A DNA stretch of 64,000 nt from Clostridia bacterium (GCA_017473085.1 JAFUNF010000021.1:1-64000), one strand, 5' to 3'; shown: positions 1 to 9,659, numbered from the stretch's first letter. The notes: a model not told the origin generated them from the sequence alone. Numbers and translations are program-made.

Positions 1-54
1 CTTAATTGTATGACACCGTGGGAGTATTACTTCGCCACCGCTTCGTGACGAAAA

Positions 55-80
55 ATTCCCCTACCACGTGGTAGGGGAAT
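55..80. repeat. 26-bp perfect palindrome
   Basis: A perfect inverted repeat with 13-nt arms (ATTCCCCTACCAC and its complement) and no loop. It lies upstream of the first promoter. There is no U-run directly after it, so it may be a protein-binding site or the last hairpin of an array whose other units lie outside the window. Confidence 0.6.
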
Positions 81-125
81 GAAAGATTTGTTCAATTATC
101 TTTTTGTTTTTTACTATGTCTACTT

Positions 126-160
126 GACAGGGAGCACATAATTTCCCTGTGGCTTTTTTG
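126..160 (+). terminator. Rho-independent terminator of an upstream gene
   Basis: Stem ACAGGGA/TCCCTGT, with GGC and a run of six T after it. It resembles the GCCACAG...CTGTGGC terminators elsewhere in the window. It probably ends a transcription unit outside the window. Confidence 0.5.
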
Positions 161-165
161 TTTTG

Positions 166-194
166 TTGACAAAATAAAGAAAATGAACTATAAT
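166..194 (+). promoter_or_regulatory. SigA-type promoter of the Cys-repeat LRR lipoprotein
   Basis: TTGACA at 166-171 and TATAAT at 189-194 with 17-bp spacing, a full-consensus promoter. It is followed by AAGGGAGAG about 6 nt before the ATG at 239. Confidence 0.85.
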
Positions 195-238
195 TAAATA
201 AAGAACAACACAAGCCTTGGCTTAGAAGGGAGAGCTTT

Positions 239-2575
239 ATGAAAAAAATATGCCTAATGCTTTTGATAGTGCTTTTACTTACCCTATGTCTTGTAGCCTG
301 CAATATTTTTGAAAGCGACGAGGAGCCACTTGAATGTGTGGAGCATAGCTGGATGCTGTCTTATGAAATAGAGCCTACCTGCTACCAAGAGGGCGAAAAA
401 ATTTACTATTGCACCAATTGCCCAGAATACAAAACCGAATACACTCCAATAGTAGACCACGAATATACGGACCAATGGGCATATACGGATAGCTATCACT
501 ATAAAGCTACTGCCTGCTGTGGCTACGACCAAATTGAGCAAGCCCCACACCAATGGGACACTGGCTACGTGGAAAAAGAGCCAACCTGCACTAAAAGAGG
601 CACTATTATATATACCTGTGAAATCTGTTTTGATACTAAATATGAGGATATCCCCCTAATCGACCACACCTACGAGGAGGAATGGACCATAGAGGAAAGC
701 TACCATTATTACGCAACCACCTGTGGCTGTCCAAATGAGTCCTCTGACAAAATCAGTCACGAATGGAAGGATAGCGAGATAATAACTCCACCTACCTGTG
801 TAGATAAGGGAGAAAAGAGTGTTACCTGTCAGGAGTGCTATGCCACAAAAATAATTTCTATTCCTCAAACTTATAATCACCTTTGGGATGGCGAGGGGGT
901 GGTAACTCCTCCCACCTGTTCAGAGCAGGGCTATACCACCCACACCTGTACCGTTTGTGGTAAAGTGAAAACGGATAGCATAGTCTATAGAATCCCCCAC
1001 AACTTCGAGGAAATTGTAACACAACCAACCTGTCAGGAGCAAGGCTATACAAGCTACGTCTGCACTGGCTGTGACGAAAATTACAGGGATAACTATACAA
1101 AAAAGATTGACCACGTGTATGAAACCACAGTTGTAGACCCAAAATGTGCATCTCAGGGCTATACTCTTCATAGCTGTACAATGTGTGATAAGAGCTACAC
1201 GGACACCTACGTAGAGGAGTTAGGCCACATTTTTGAGGTAGGCTACACACTTGAGCCAACCTGTGTAAGGGAGGGCTACACTATGTACGTATGCGACCGA
1301 TGTGGCTATAATAGAAGTGATGACCGTGTAAGCGTTGTGCCCCACACCTACGAAGCAACAGTAACCCCTCCAACCTGTACGTGGCAGGGCTATACAACCT
1401 ATACCTGCTCCGTTTGTGGAGACGACTATACTGACGATTACGTTGAAAAGACAGAGCATAAGGACGTTGTAACCAGCAGGGACGAGCCAACCTGTGCAGG
1501 CTATGGGGAAATAATCTACACCTGTGAGGATTGTGGCTTTATTTCACACGGTATAGTTGATAAATTAGACCATATTTATGAGGAAACTATAATTCAGCCA
1601 ACCTGTACCGAGCAGGGCTACACCATTCATCTTTGCCAACGCTGTGGAGATAGCTATAACACAAGCAAGGTAGATGTGCTACCCCACACCTACGTGGATA
1701 TTATTTGCACAGGATGTGGCAAAAATGAATATAGCCTTAACCTTGATTATGAACTGCACGAAAGTGGAGTATATTACACAATAATCGGCATAGGTCAGTG
1801 CACAGATACCGACCTTGTGCTTCCTAATGCTCACAAGGGACTCCCTGTGCATATAATTGGAGAATCAGCCTTTGAGGGTAATACAAGCATCACCTCAGTT
1901 ACCTTCCTAAGTGGCGAATATTATCAAGAAATACGCAGTCGTGCCTTTTATGGCTGTACCTCTTTGAATCAAATTACACTCAATCAGGTAAGAGAAATAG
2001 GAAACTATGCCTTCTCAAACTGTGGCTTTACTCAGCTTAACATTGATGGAGACGTACAATATATCAATTCCTTCTCCTTTAGCAATTGTAGCTCACTTAC
2101 CTCGGTAAGCATTGGACCAAATGCTATAAGTATCGGTGTAGGAGTATTTTCAAGCTGTCCTTCGCTAACTCAATTTTCTGTGGATTCTGCAAATGAAAGC
2201 TTCTTTGCAAAGGGTAATTGCTTAGTTGATTGCTCAAATGGATATATTGTTTCAGCTTGTAAGGAAAGCGTTATTTCTCAAGACGAAAGAATAACGGGCA
2301 TTAGCTCCTATGCCTTCTATGGCTGTAACACCATTACCTCTGTCAATATTCCTAAAAATATAACCTTTATAGGACCCTACGCCTTTGGAGAATGTCCGGA
2401 GCTAAGCCACATTTATTTACAATCCTCTGACAATTGGTACGCAACCCAATATGAAACAGAGGCACTTAATAAGGAGGGTGGCTACCATTGCACAGGCGCA
2501 GGTGTTCCATCGTGGATGGCAATCTACCTAACACGAGCTAACGTTGAGGACTATTGGTACCAAAAGGTAGAATAA
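239..2575 (+). CDS. Secreted lipoprotein with Cys-rich repeats and BspA-type LRRs
   Basis: Surface lipoprotein of unknown ligand. The first ~20 residues form a lipoprotein signal peptide with lipobox LVAC (Cys21 would be lipidated). Residues ~33-500 hold about ten tandem modules of ~40-45 residues built on PTC-x(4)-GY(T/I)-x-(Y/H)-x-C-x2-C followed by an H-T/V-Y-E segment. The C-x(9-10)-C-x2-C spacing suggests small metal-binding or disulfide-knotted domains. Residues ~530-740 are LRR_5/BspA repeats (SAFEGN..., YAFSNC..., YAFYGC...). The last ~40 residues lack LPXTG or hydrophobic sorting sequence. LRR_5 proteins of gut and oral bacteria are often adhesins; that role is inferred here. It is transcribed from a consensus promoter and followed 31 bp later by a cytoplasmic LRR gene. 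Fold class is confident, function is not. Confidence 0.8.
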   Translation: MKKICLMLLIVLLLTLCLVACNIFESDEEPLECVEHSWMLSYEIEPTCYQEGEKIYYCTNCPEYKTEYTPIVDHEYTDQWAYTDSYHYKATACCGYDQIEQAPHQWDTGYVEKEPTCTKRGTIIYTCEICFDTKYEDIPLIDHTYEEEWTIEESYHYYATTCGCPNESSDKISHEWKDSEIITPPTCVDKGEKSVTCQECYATKIISIPQTYNHLWDGEGVVTPPTCSEQGYTTHTCTVCGKVKTDSIVYRIPHNFEEIVTQPTCQEQGYTSYVCTGCDENYRDNYTKKIDHVYETTVVDPKCASQGYTLHSCTMCDKSYTDTYVEELGHIFEVGYTLEPTCVREGYTMYVCDRCGYNRSDDRVSVVPHTYEATVTPPTCTWQGYTTYTCSVCGDDYTDDYVEKTEHKDVVTSRDEPTCAGYGEIIYTCEDCGFISHGIVDKLDHIYEETIIQPTCTEQGYTIHLCQRCGDSYNTSKVDVLPHTYVDIICTGCGKNEYSLNLDYELHESGVYYTIIGIGQCTDTDLVLPNAHKGLPVHIIGESAFEGNTSITSVTFLSGEYYQEIRSRAFYGCTSLNQITLNQVREIGNYAFSNCGFTQLNIDGDVQYINSFSFSNCSSLTSVSIGPNAISIGVGVFSSCPSLTQFSVDSANESFFAKGNCLVDCSNGYIVSACKESVISQDERITGISSYAFYGCNTITSVNIPKNITFIGPYAFGECPELSHIYLQSSDNWYATQYETEALNKEGGYHCTGAGVPSWMAIYLTRANVEDYWYQKVE

Positions 2576-2606
2576 CTCTCTTAATCTAAAATTCCAAGGA
2601 GACAAA

Positions 2607-4193
2607 ATGAGTGATTTTGTAATAGAAAACGGAATACTTAAAAAATACACAGGCAAGGACCTCTGTGTAAAAATCCCTGAGGGTGTTACCAAAATAGGAG
2701 ATTATTCCTTTAAGGACTGTACTATCACAAGCATAGAAATACCCCAAAGTGTAAAGGAAATAGGCATAGCCTCCTTTGCCTTTTGCGAAGCCCTTGAAAA
2801 TATATCACTACCCAATAGCATAGAAAAAATAGGACAAGATGCATTTTCCTCCTGTAAGGCACTCACACAAATATATATACCAAAAAGCGTAAAGGAAATA
2901 GGCAGGCTTGCCCTTGATGGTTGCACAAGCCTTGAATGTATTGAGGTTGATGAAGAAAACCAAGCGTATAGGACTATAAAGGGTACGCTTTGCTCAAGGG
3001 ACGGAAAAACCTTAATTTGCTACCCACGTGGCAAAAGGGGAAACGTGATAATACCAAACGGAATTGTGGAAATTGGCGAGGACGTGTTTAAAAATCATAG
3101 TCTAATCAAGTCAGTACGAGTGCCAAATACTGTTACCAAAATAGGCAAGGGTGCCTTTTATGCTTGCTCCTCACTTTCAATTATCGAGCTTCCAAATAGC
3201 GTAACTCACATAGAGGATTTTGCCTTTGGTGGTTGCGTTTCTCTTAAAATAGTGGAGTTACCAAATAGCCTTGTAAAAATAGGCAACGAATCATTTGAGC
3301 TATGTAGCAATTTGTCCTTTATCAGACTACCAAATAGCATAAAGGAAATAGGGGATAAAGCCTTTCGCTTTTGCACTGTCTTGACTAATATAAAAATCCC
3401 AAAGGGTGTTACTAAAATAGGAGAGTATTCCTTTAATGGCTGTATGGGATTGAGGGCAGTTGACCTACCAAGCACTATGAAAAGTGTAGAAAAGGGTGCA
3501 TTTTCTAATTGTGATTCTCTTAAAAGCATAAAATTGCCAAGTAGCATAACCAAAATAGGAGAGGAAGCCTTTGCTCATTGTGTAAAGCTAAAAAGCATTG
3601 AGCTATCAAGCAACTTAGAGGAAATTGGAAAAGACGCATTTTTGCGTTGTAAGGAGCTTGAAAAAATAGAAATCCCTAAGGGAGTGTCTAAAATAGGCAA
3701 GGGAGCATTTGTTGGCTGCCAAGCACTTTTGGAAATAAACGTATCAAGCGAAAGCTAAAGCTATAAGTCAATAGACGGCGTATTATACACAAAAGACGCA
3801 AGCACTCTTGTTGCGTACCCACAAGCAAAAAAGGAAAAAACTATTAAAATAGAAAACACTGTAACCAAAATTGGCGCACATGCCTTTGAGGACTCCTATC
3901 TTCAAGTCCTTGACCTTCCACCAAGCATAGTTGAAATTGAGGAGGAAGCATTTAGAAATTGTAGCCTTTTGCTAAAGCTGACAATGGGCAATAGTGTTAC
4001 CAAAATAGGCAAGGGTGCATTTAGCTGGTGTAGCCTTTTGGAAAAAGTAGAATTGTCAAATAGCCTTGTATCAATAGGCGAAAACGCCTTTTATGGTTGC
4101 CACGCCTTAGAAAGCATAACAATACCGAAATCCACCACCCAAATCGGCAAAAACGCCTTTTGCGAATGTCCTGCCAAAAAGCCTACTGAGTAG
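2607..4193 (+). pseudogene. Cytoplasmic LRR_5 protein interrupted by one in-frame stop
   Basis: Begins MSDFVIENGILKKYTGKD after AAGGAGAC and has no signal peptide. It is made almost wholly of ~23-residue LRR_5 repeats (I-P-x-x-V-x-x-I-G-x-x-A-F-x-x-C-x-x-L). The frame is closed by TAA at 3756-3758, but the same frame continues without any shift to 4193 with perfect LRR and 'SYKSIDGVLYTKD' linker sequence. In the equivalent linker near 2950 of the same gene the position holds Gln (VDEENQAYRT), so CAA to TAA is the simplest history. The intact product would be ~528 residues. The stop may be a fixed nonsense mutation, a strain polymorphism, a readthrough site or an assembly error. An ATG at 3969 could restart translation of the last 74 residues, though no good ribosome binding site is seen there. 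Confidence 0.8.
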
Positions 4194-4475
4194 GCTTTTT
4201 TAGCTAAATTTGCCTACGGCAAGCTAAATTGACCTTCGGTCAGCTAAATTCGACAAGTCGAGCTAAATTTGGCTTCGCCAAGCTATGTTGCAAATTTAAT
4301 TTAGCTGTAAAACAATTTCGCTAATGCGAAAGCATTGAGCATTAATTTCGCTATTGCAAAGCAATAATTTCGCTAAGAAAAATAAAACAAACCACAAGCC
4401 CTTGCTTTGCAAGGATTTCATCACGCAGTGATTTCATTGTGAAACGATTTCATCGCAAAGCGATTTCACTGAAAA
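4194..4475. repeat. Constant-spacer/variable-hairpin arrays (GCTAAATT, TTTCGCTA and ATTTCA types)
   Basis: Three consecutive mini-arrays. First, GCTAAATT starts at 4203, 4223, 4243 and 4262; between copies lie different small hairpins with perfect stems: TGCC-tac-GGCA, GACC-ttc-GGTC, TCGAC-aa-GTCGA, TGGC-ttc-GCCA. Second, TTTCGCTA occurs three times at ~4316-4375 separated by AATGC/GCATT and ATTGC/GCAAT hairpins. Third, GATTTCAT recurs at ~4414-4470 separated by ATCAC-gca-GTGAT and ATCGC-aaa-GCGAT hairpins. No ORF is credible here. The last unit runs into a terminator. Confidence 0.85.
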
Positions 4476-4505
4476 GCCACAGACTTTTCCCTGTGGCTTT
4501 TCTTT
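4471..4505 (+). terminator. Rho-independent terminator
   Basis: GCCACAG at 4476-4482 pairs with CTGTGGC at 4491-4497, followed by TTTTCTTT. It closes the LRR pseudogene/array region. Confidence 0.75.
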
Positions 4506-4528
4506 GTGCAACTTTAACAAAAAACATA

Positions 4529-4585
4529 TTTTTTTTTTTTTTTTTTGTTTATTTTGTTGACTTTTCCACACCCCTGTGGTAAAAT
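4529..4585 (+). promoter_or_regulatory. T18-tract promoter with palindrome in the spacer
   Basis: An uninterrupted run of 18 T (4529-4546) ends 10 bp before TTGACT (4557-4562). TAAAAT at 4580-4585 gives a 17-bp spacer, most of which is the inverted repeat CCACA-cccc-TGTGG. The same arrangement precedes the genes at 7469 and 21675 with T-tracts of 15 and 16. The palindrome is a candidate operator. The T-tract is an UP-element-like and slippage-prone sequence (inference). Confidence 0.8.
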
Positions 4586-4622
4586 TATCCTGACTAAGTA
4601 TTTATATTTAAGGAGAGAAAAA

Positions 4623-7148
4623 ATGAAAAAGAAAATTTTACTTTTCATTGCATTAATTTCAATGCTTGCGTGCTTCTTTGCAATTTCTATAAGTGCAGAA
4701 ACACCAACTAACTACATTGAATTTGGTGCAAGATTTCCAGGTAGCGACGAGTATATTACAGTATATACCGAAAACGCAGAAAGCACTGGCAATCCACGAA
4801 TTGATTTTGCAAGCAAAAAATTCTATTCCGACGTTGATTTTACTCAAGAGGTTGATATGTCAACCGCAACAGGAATTGACTTTTCCGTTGCAAAAACCTA
4901 TGCAAGCGGAGTACAGGGCAAAGCACCTACAAGAATGGTAAAGCCTTCATCTCCATTCGTTAACTGCGTTGAGGTTAAGTGGTTCTTGGAGGGTATGCCA
5001 ACCGTATCCTATAATGGTAGCTTCTTCCAGGGCTGGACAGGACTGAAGTCCTTCGATTTCGGTAATGCAACTGCTATTTCCGACAATACCTTCCAGGGCT
5101 GTGGCTTTGAGAGCATCACTATTCCTGCCTCCGTTACCTCTTTTGGTGGCTCTGCCTTTAAGGAGTGCACAAGCCTGAAGAGTGTTGTAATTGAGGGAAA
5201 TGTTACAAAGTTCGGAAATGGTAGCACCTTCCATGGCTGTACAAATCTTTCCACCGTTACTTTGGGCGATATTTCTTATATCCCTTCAAATATGTTCAAT
5301 GGTTGTACCGCACTTTCAACTATTAACTTGCCATCAACAATTACCGAAATTGGTGGTAGTGCATTTAGTGGATGCTCAAGCTTAACAAGCGTAACAATTC
5401 CTGAAAACGTAACAACAATAGGCTCTTGTGCATTTTACAAGACTGGACTTACTTCCTTACATATTCCTGCAAAGGTAACGTACTTGGGTTATCAGGTTGC
5501 TGAGTCATCAGCAATTCAATCCTTAACCTTCGCACAGGGCAGTGAATTAAAGCACATTGACCACCGTGCATTTAGGGATTGTTTATCTCTTGCAGGCACA
5601 GTAGTTATTCCTGAAGGCGTTGAGGACATTGAGTATGGTCTATTCCATGGTTGCACAAGCCTAAAGGCAGTCAAGCTACCAAGCACGTTTAGCACGAGCA
5701 CACAAGAAGGATCATTGTTTAGTGGTTGCACAGCACTTGAATTTGTTCAAATGTCTGGTTGTGTTGCTACAATTCCAAGTTCAATGTTTGAAAACTGTTA
5801 TGCTCTGAAGGCAATTTCATTTCCTGAGGGTGTAGAAACTATTAGCTACAAGGCACTTCGTAAGTGCACAAGCCTACAAGCAGTTTATCTACCATCAAGC
5901 CTGACAAGTCTTGGTAAATCAAGTGGTAATACCGCAAGCGACTGGGGAGTATTCTATCAATCTCCAAATGTTTACCTTGTAAATGAGCCCTTTGACGTGT
6001 TTGAGGGCGATGCACCTCTTGGCGATAATTTCGTAATGCCAGAAAAGCCTGAGGTTTACTATATGCCACAAGGTCTAACTGTTGTTGGTAACTCAGAGTT
6101 TCAGGATTGTACAAATCTTAATAACTACATCGTATTCCCAGTAGGTGTTACGAGCATGGCAGACTGTAATCAGGGTGCATTCTGTAACATAGGAAAGAAC
6201 AGAGCAGATAATCCTGTAACCTTAGTTTTCCTTGGAGATATGACAGCGCTCAACATTAGACAAAACGACACCACGTACTCAAACATTCACTACGTATTTG
6301 CAAATCCAAACGATACTGACCTAAGCTGTCTGACTGTAACAATCGGTGCAGCAAATAACAAAACCCAAACAAATACCTATATGTACTTCTGTAAGGGTAA
6401 GGTATCCTACGACCTAAGCACCTTTGTGACTGCAAATGGTACTGCTTATACAGTACAGGAAACAGACTATACAAAGACAACCTATACAGATAATCAGCCT
6501 CACTTTGTTGACCCAAAGAAGACAATTGAGACCGACCCAACCTGTGTTGACAACGTAAAGGCAACAACCTACTGCTTCTGTGATGCAGTAATTGGCACAT
6601 CAGAGGTTGAAAACACAGCATTAGGTCATAATCATAGCATTTTCTTAGACCTGATTTATTTGGATTTTTCACAGGCTGGTTATTATAGCTATCAGTGTGA
6701 AAGATGCGAGGACGTAAACAACGACAAGTCATCTCCTGCACTCTTTACAAACCAAGGCTATTCCACACAGGAATACTCCAACGGTGGTGTTCAAGTAAGC
6801 TTTATGGTACATTATGATGCAATTGAAAATTACAATACAGTAAAGGGCACTAACATAAAGTACGGTATCTTTGCAGTATCAAAAGCAAATGCCCAGGGCA
6901 AGCAAATTGTAAATGCAGACGGCACAGGCGCAAGCGGTGTTGCGTGTGCAGACTTCTCAGCTCGCACCTACGACATTTTCGCAATCAGAGTAATAGGCTT
7001 CAAGGCAGATGCAACCTATATGGAGGCACAATTAGCCCTTGGCGCATACGTAATCGATGGCGAAAAGGTTTCCTATATGCAGGTAGGCACCCCAGCCGAT
7101 GGCAATACCTATTGCTACACCTCATACAACGAGCAGAATAACGCATAA
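4623..7148 (+). CDS. Secreted BspA-type LRR protein, family member 1
   Basis: Start chosen at 4623 (MKKKILLF...) after AAGGAGAGAAAAA; the longer frame from 4545 would begin inside the promoter. About 841 residues. Signal peptide residues 1-~26 ending ISISA. Residues ~80-560 carry LRR_5 repeats (TSFGGSAFKECTSLKSVV and similar). A Cys-containing PTCVDNVKATTYCFCDAV segment follows. The last ~135 residues are a domain shared with the proteins at 7469, 9726, 19464 and 21675: ALFTNQGYSxxEYSNGG, then YGIFAV, ADGT, YDIFAIRVIGF, AQLALGAYVIDG, ending CYTSYNEQ. There is no LPXTG, dockerin or membrane anchor, so the shared domain may serve for retention or assembly (inference). Confidence 0.85.
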   Translation: MKKKILLFIALISMLACFFAISISAETPTNYIEFGARFPGSDEYITVYTENAESTGNPRIDFASKKFYSDVDFTQEVDMSTATGIDFSVAKTYASGVQGKAPTRMVKPSSPFVNCVEVKWFLEGMPTVSYNGSFFQGWTGLKSFDFGNATAISDNTFQGCGFESITIPASVTSFGGSAFKECTSLKSVVIEGNVTKFGNGSTFHGCTNLSTVTLGDISYIPSNMFNGCTALSTINLPSTITEIGGSAFSGCSSLTSVTIPENVTTIGSCAFYKTGLTSLHIPAKVTYLGYQVAESSAIQSLTFAQGSELKHIDHRAFRDCLSLAGTVVIPEGVEDIEYGLFHGCTSLKAVKLPSTFSTSTQEGSLFSGCTALEFVQMSGCVATIPSSMFENCYALKAISFPEGVETISYKALRKCTSLQAVYLPSSLTSLGKSSGNTASDWGVFYQSPNVYLVNEPFDVFEGDAPLGDNFVMPEKPEVYYMPQGLTVVGNSEFQDCTNLNNYIVFPVGVTSMADCNQGAFCNIGKNRADNPVTLVFLGDMTALNIRQNDTTYSNIHYVFANPNDTDLSCLTVTIGAANNKTQTNTYMYFCKGKVSYDLSTFVTANGTAYTVQETDYTKTTYTDNQPHFVDPKKTIETDPTCVDNVKATTYCFCDAVIGTSEVENTALGHNHSIFLDLIYLDFSQAGYYSYQCERCEDVNNDKSSPALFTNQGYSTQEYSNGGVQVSFMVHYDAIENYNTVKGTNIKYGIFAVSKANAQGKQIVNADGTGASGVACADFSARTYDIFAIRVIGFKADATYMEAQLALGAYVIDGEKVSYMQVGTPADGNTYCYTSYNEQNNA

Positions 7149-7154
7149 CTATAC

Positions 7155-7182
7155 AAAAAGCCGACACTCTGTCGGCTTTTTT
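7155..7182 (+). terminator. Rho-independent terminator
   Basis: GCCGACA-ctc-TGTCGGC at 7160-7176 followed by six T. The same terminator follows family members at 7469, 19464 (slightly altered loop) and 21675. Confidence 0.85.
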
Positions 7183-7185
7183 CAA

Positions 7186-7324
7186 TGAAGCTTGCTTCAT
7201 TTCATTCACGGCAGAGCTGTGTATTTCAAGCTTGCGTTGTCAAGCATTTCAAGTGCGTTTACGCACATTTCATTTTCAACCCCTCGCTATGCGAGGACTT
7301 CATCACGCAACGATTTCATTGAAA
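7186..7324. repeat. ATTTCA-spaced hairpin array
   Basis: Hairpins GAAGC-tt-GCTTC, CACGGC-aga-GCTGTG, CTTGC-gttg-TCAAG, GTGCG-ttta-CGCAC and CTCGC-tat-GCGAG are separated by ATTTCA (TATTTCA, CATTTCA). Stems differ, spacer does not. It lies between a gene's own terminator and the second terminator at 7325-7351. No gene is visible in this 320-bp gap. Confidence 0.8.
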
Positions 7325-7351
7325 CCCCACAGGATTTTCCTGTGGGTTTTT
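7325..7351 (+). terminator. Rho-independent terminator ending the array
   Basis: CCCCACAGG-atttt-CCTGTGGG followed by TTTTT. Confidence 0.75.
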
Positions 7352-7377
7352 GTGCATATTTAACAAAAAAATACTTG

Positions 7378-7431
7378 TTTTTTTTTTTTTTTGTTTATTT
7401 TGTTGACTTTTCCACACCCCTGTGGTAGAAT
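7378..7431 (+). promoter_or_regulatory. T15-tract promoter with palindrome in the spacer
   Basis: A run of 15 T (7378-7392), TTGACT at 7403-7408, CCACA-cccc-TGTGG in the 17-bp spacer, and TAGAAT at 7426-7431. Almost identical to the promoters of the genes at 4623 and 21675. Confidence 0.8.
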
Positions 7432-7468
7432 TATCCTGACTAAATGTTTATATTTGAGGAGAAACAAA

Positions 7469-9262
7469 ATGAAAAAGAAAATATTACTAATAAGCCTAAT
7501 GGTAGTTATCTTTACTATGGCTCTCGTATTTTCAGTATCAGCTGAAAACAAGGTTATAAAGCTTGATACATTACCAACGCTTGAAGAAATCCACGCAAAT
7601 CCAAACGCTTACGTATCTCACCTTGATGCGTTTGATTCAAATAGCTTTTATGCAAGCGACCCTAACTCCGTTGTGGTTTTAAGCGACCAGCAGGAAACAC
7701 CAACCTACTACGTTTTCCCAGCTTGCTATGTTATTACGTCAGCATCGTACACCCTAAGCTTCGATAGCCTTAATACTGCTTTAGCAGAGGCAGATGCAAG
7801 TGCCTTTGCCAGCTACAAAAGAAATAGTGGTAGAGGCGGTACTATCTATATGATTAGAATAGAGGTGCCTACCTACGTTAACAAATTCGGATACGACAAA
7901 TTTGAAGATAACACAAATGTAAAAGAGGTTTATTTCCCAACTAAAACAGTAGTTGATGCTGAAACAGGCTTAGAAAAAGAGGTTACTTACTTTTCAGCAT
8001 TCAGCCAAGCTGACTTCTTTAATGGTGCATCAAGCCTTGAGATAATACATAATATTGACAAGGTGCCCACAACGTCTTATACAGGCGCGATGTTTGCCAA
8101 CTGTGCTTCACTTAAGGAGATTACTCTTCTTCCAGGACTAACAAGCATTAGTAGTAGTTGCTTTAGTGGTTGCTCATCCTTAACAAAAATTGATATTCCA
8201 AGCACAGTAACAAGTGTTTCAACAAAAGCGTTTTATGGATGCTCTGGTCTTACTGAGCTTATTCTACCAAACGGAGTTACAAGCGTTGGTAAATTGGCGT
8301 TTAGTGGCTGTACAAAGCTTGAAAAGCTCAACTTTGGAGAGAGCTTTACCACCTTCGTTCGTGTAAATACCGACTACGAAACCACAACCTCCTGCACAAG
8401 CCTTAAATACGTGTACATTCCCGAGGGCTTTTTAACAGCTATTTCAGGTGCAAGTGCTGGCGACTATAAGCACATTTTCAATATTTCGTCAGCAAAAATT
8501 GCCTTCTTCTTTACAGGTACAGAGGAACAGGCTGAGCAAATCAAGACCATAATGGCATCAACAAACAACAATCCAAACTTAGGTAATGCAACACTTGAGA
8601 AATACGACCCAACTGTTGACTATACAGATTACGCTTCTACAAAGGGCTCAAACGTACTTATTTGGGGCTATAATAAGTGTGAAGCCTTCTATGAGGGCAC
8701 TCACTTAGAGGACGGCGAGGTGGCTTACACCTACGTTGACGAAAACGGCAACGCAACAACAGAATCATACACCTCAGCTCTTAAGGTTTCCTGTCCTTGT
8801 GGTAGGTCCTGTGGAGTTGAAAGCGTTATTGAAACAATCCCTGCACTCTTTACAAACCTTGGCTATTCTGAAAAGGAATATTCAAATGGTGGCATTCAAA
8901 TTAGCTTTGCAGTAAACAACCAAGCAGTTGCAAGATACAATGAGGTAATGAATACAACCATAGCCTATGGTATTTTTGCAGTAGCTCAGGGCAATGCACA
9001 GGACGAAGAAGGTAATGACAAAGCAATTATAAATGCTGATGGTACTTCCGTAACAGGCGTTGCAAGCGTAGATTTTTCAAAGCACACCTACGACATTTTC
9101 GCAATCAGAGTAATAGGCTTTGAAACCGAAGCGCATATGAATGCACAATTAGCCCTTGGCGCTTACGTAATCGATGGTGGCAAGGTTACTTACCTACAAG
9201 CAGGCACCCCAGCCGATGGCAATACCTATTGCTATACCTCATATAACGAACAAGCACAATAA
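7469..9262 (+). CDS. Secreted BspA-type LRR protein, family member 2
   Basis: Start at 7469 (MKKKILLISLMV...) after GAGGAGAAACAAA; the frame extends upstream into the promoter but that part lacks a ribosome binding site. About 597 residues. Signal peptide ends FSVSA. The N-terminal ~170 residues are not LRR and are not shared obviously with the paralogues. A short block of five or six LRR_5 units sits around residues 190-300 (SSCFSGCSSLTKIDIP, KAFYGCSGLTELILP). A CPCGRSCG segment precedes the shared C-terminal domain. That domain carries an insertion AQDEEGNDKAI also found in members 3 and 4. The LRR block is smaller than in member 1, so the family varies mostly in its centre. Confidence 0.85.
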   Translation: MKKKILLISLMVVIFTMALVFSVSAENKVIKLDTLPTLEEIHANPNAYVSHLDAFDSNSFYASDPNSVVVLSDQQETPTYYVFPACYVITSASYTLSFDSLNTALAEADASAFASYKRNSGRGGTIYMIRIEVPTYVNKFGYDKFEDNTNVKEVYFPTKTVVDAETGLEKEVTYFSAFSQADFFNGASSLEIIHNIDKVPTTSYTGAMFANCASLKEITLLPGLTSISSSCFSGCSSLTKIDIPSTVTSVSTKAFYGCSGLTELILPNGVTSVGKLAFSGCTKLEKLNFGESFTTFVRVNTDYETTTSCTSLKYVYIPEGFLTAISGASAGDYKHIFNISSAKIAFFFTGTEEQAEQIKTIMASTNNNPNLGNATLEKYDPTVDYTDYASTKGSNVLIWGYNKCEAFYEGTHLEDGEVAYTYVDENGNATTESYTSALKVSCPCGRSCGVESVIETIPALFTNLGYSEKEYSNGGIQISFAVNNQAVARYNEVMNTTIAYGIFAVAQGNAQDEEGNDKAIINADGTSVTGVASVDFSKHTYDIFAIRVIGFETEAHMNAQLALGAYVIDGGKVTYLQAGTPADGNTYCYTSYNEQAQ

Positions 9263-9265
9263 CAC

Positions 9266-9294
9266 AAAAAAGCCGACACTCTGTCGGCTTTTTC
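9266..9294 (+). terminator. Rho-independent terminator
   Basis: GCCGACA (9272-9278) pairs with TGTCGGC (9282-9288), then five T. Confidence 0.85.
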
Positions 9295-9295
9295 T

Positions 9296-9590
9296 AATGA
9301 AGCTTGCTTCATTTCATTCACGGCAGAGCCGTGTATTTCAAGCTTGCGTTGTCAAGCATTTCACGTGCGTTTACGCACATTTCATTTTCTTGCCTCTGCA
9401 CAAGTCACGCCATGAAGGGTGCCTTTGTGAGACACCCACCACCTCGCCTCCCCTTGTGAGTGGGAGGGGGACCACCGAAGGTGGTGGAGGGGTAGTATTT
9501 AACCCTTGCGAAGTAGGGGTCCTCAAGGCGAAATATGAGCCTTGGGGTTCTCGTGGCAAGGATTTCATCACAAAGCGATTTCACTGAAAA
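9296..9590. repeat. ATTTCA hairpin array with two larger embedded repeat blocks
   Basis: It opens with the same five-hairpin ATTTCA series as at 7186. Next comes a GC-richer ~85-bp block (about 9418-9502) containing CCTCCCC.../GGGAGGGG and CCACC-gaa-GGTGG inverted repeats, almost identical to 21324-21408. Then a ~56-bp block (about 9506-9562) forms one long hairpin with CTCAAGGC/GCCTTGGG inside it; it recurs near 19207, 21409 and 23533. It ends with GATTTCAT-type units. No gene is credible here. Confidence 0.8.
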
Positions 9591-9620
9591 GCCACAGATT
9601 TTTTCCTGTGGCTTTTCTTT
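9590..9620 (+). terminator. Rho-independent terminator
   Basis: GCCACAG (9591-9597) pairs with CTGTGGC (9606-9612), then TTTTCTTT. Confidence 0.75.
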
Positions 9621-9659
9621 GTGCAATTTAACAAAATTAACCAAATTAAGCCTAAATCA

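Noticed and set aside
2573..4193. Stop-codon reassignment or TAA recoding
   Set aside because: TAA is used as a normal stop throughout the window, for example at 2573 and 15418, so a simple nonsense change fits better.
4194..4475. CRISPR array
   Set aside because: The repeated part is only 6-9 nt, the parts between are self-complementary and 8-20 nt long, and no cas gene is in the window.
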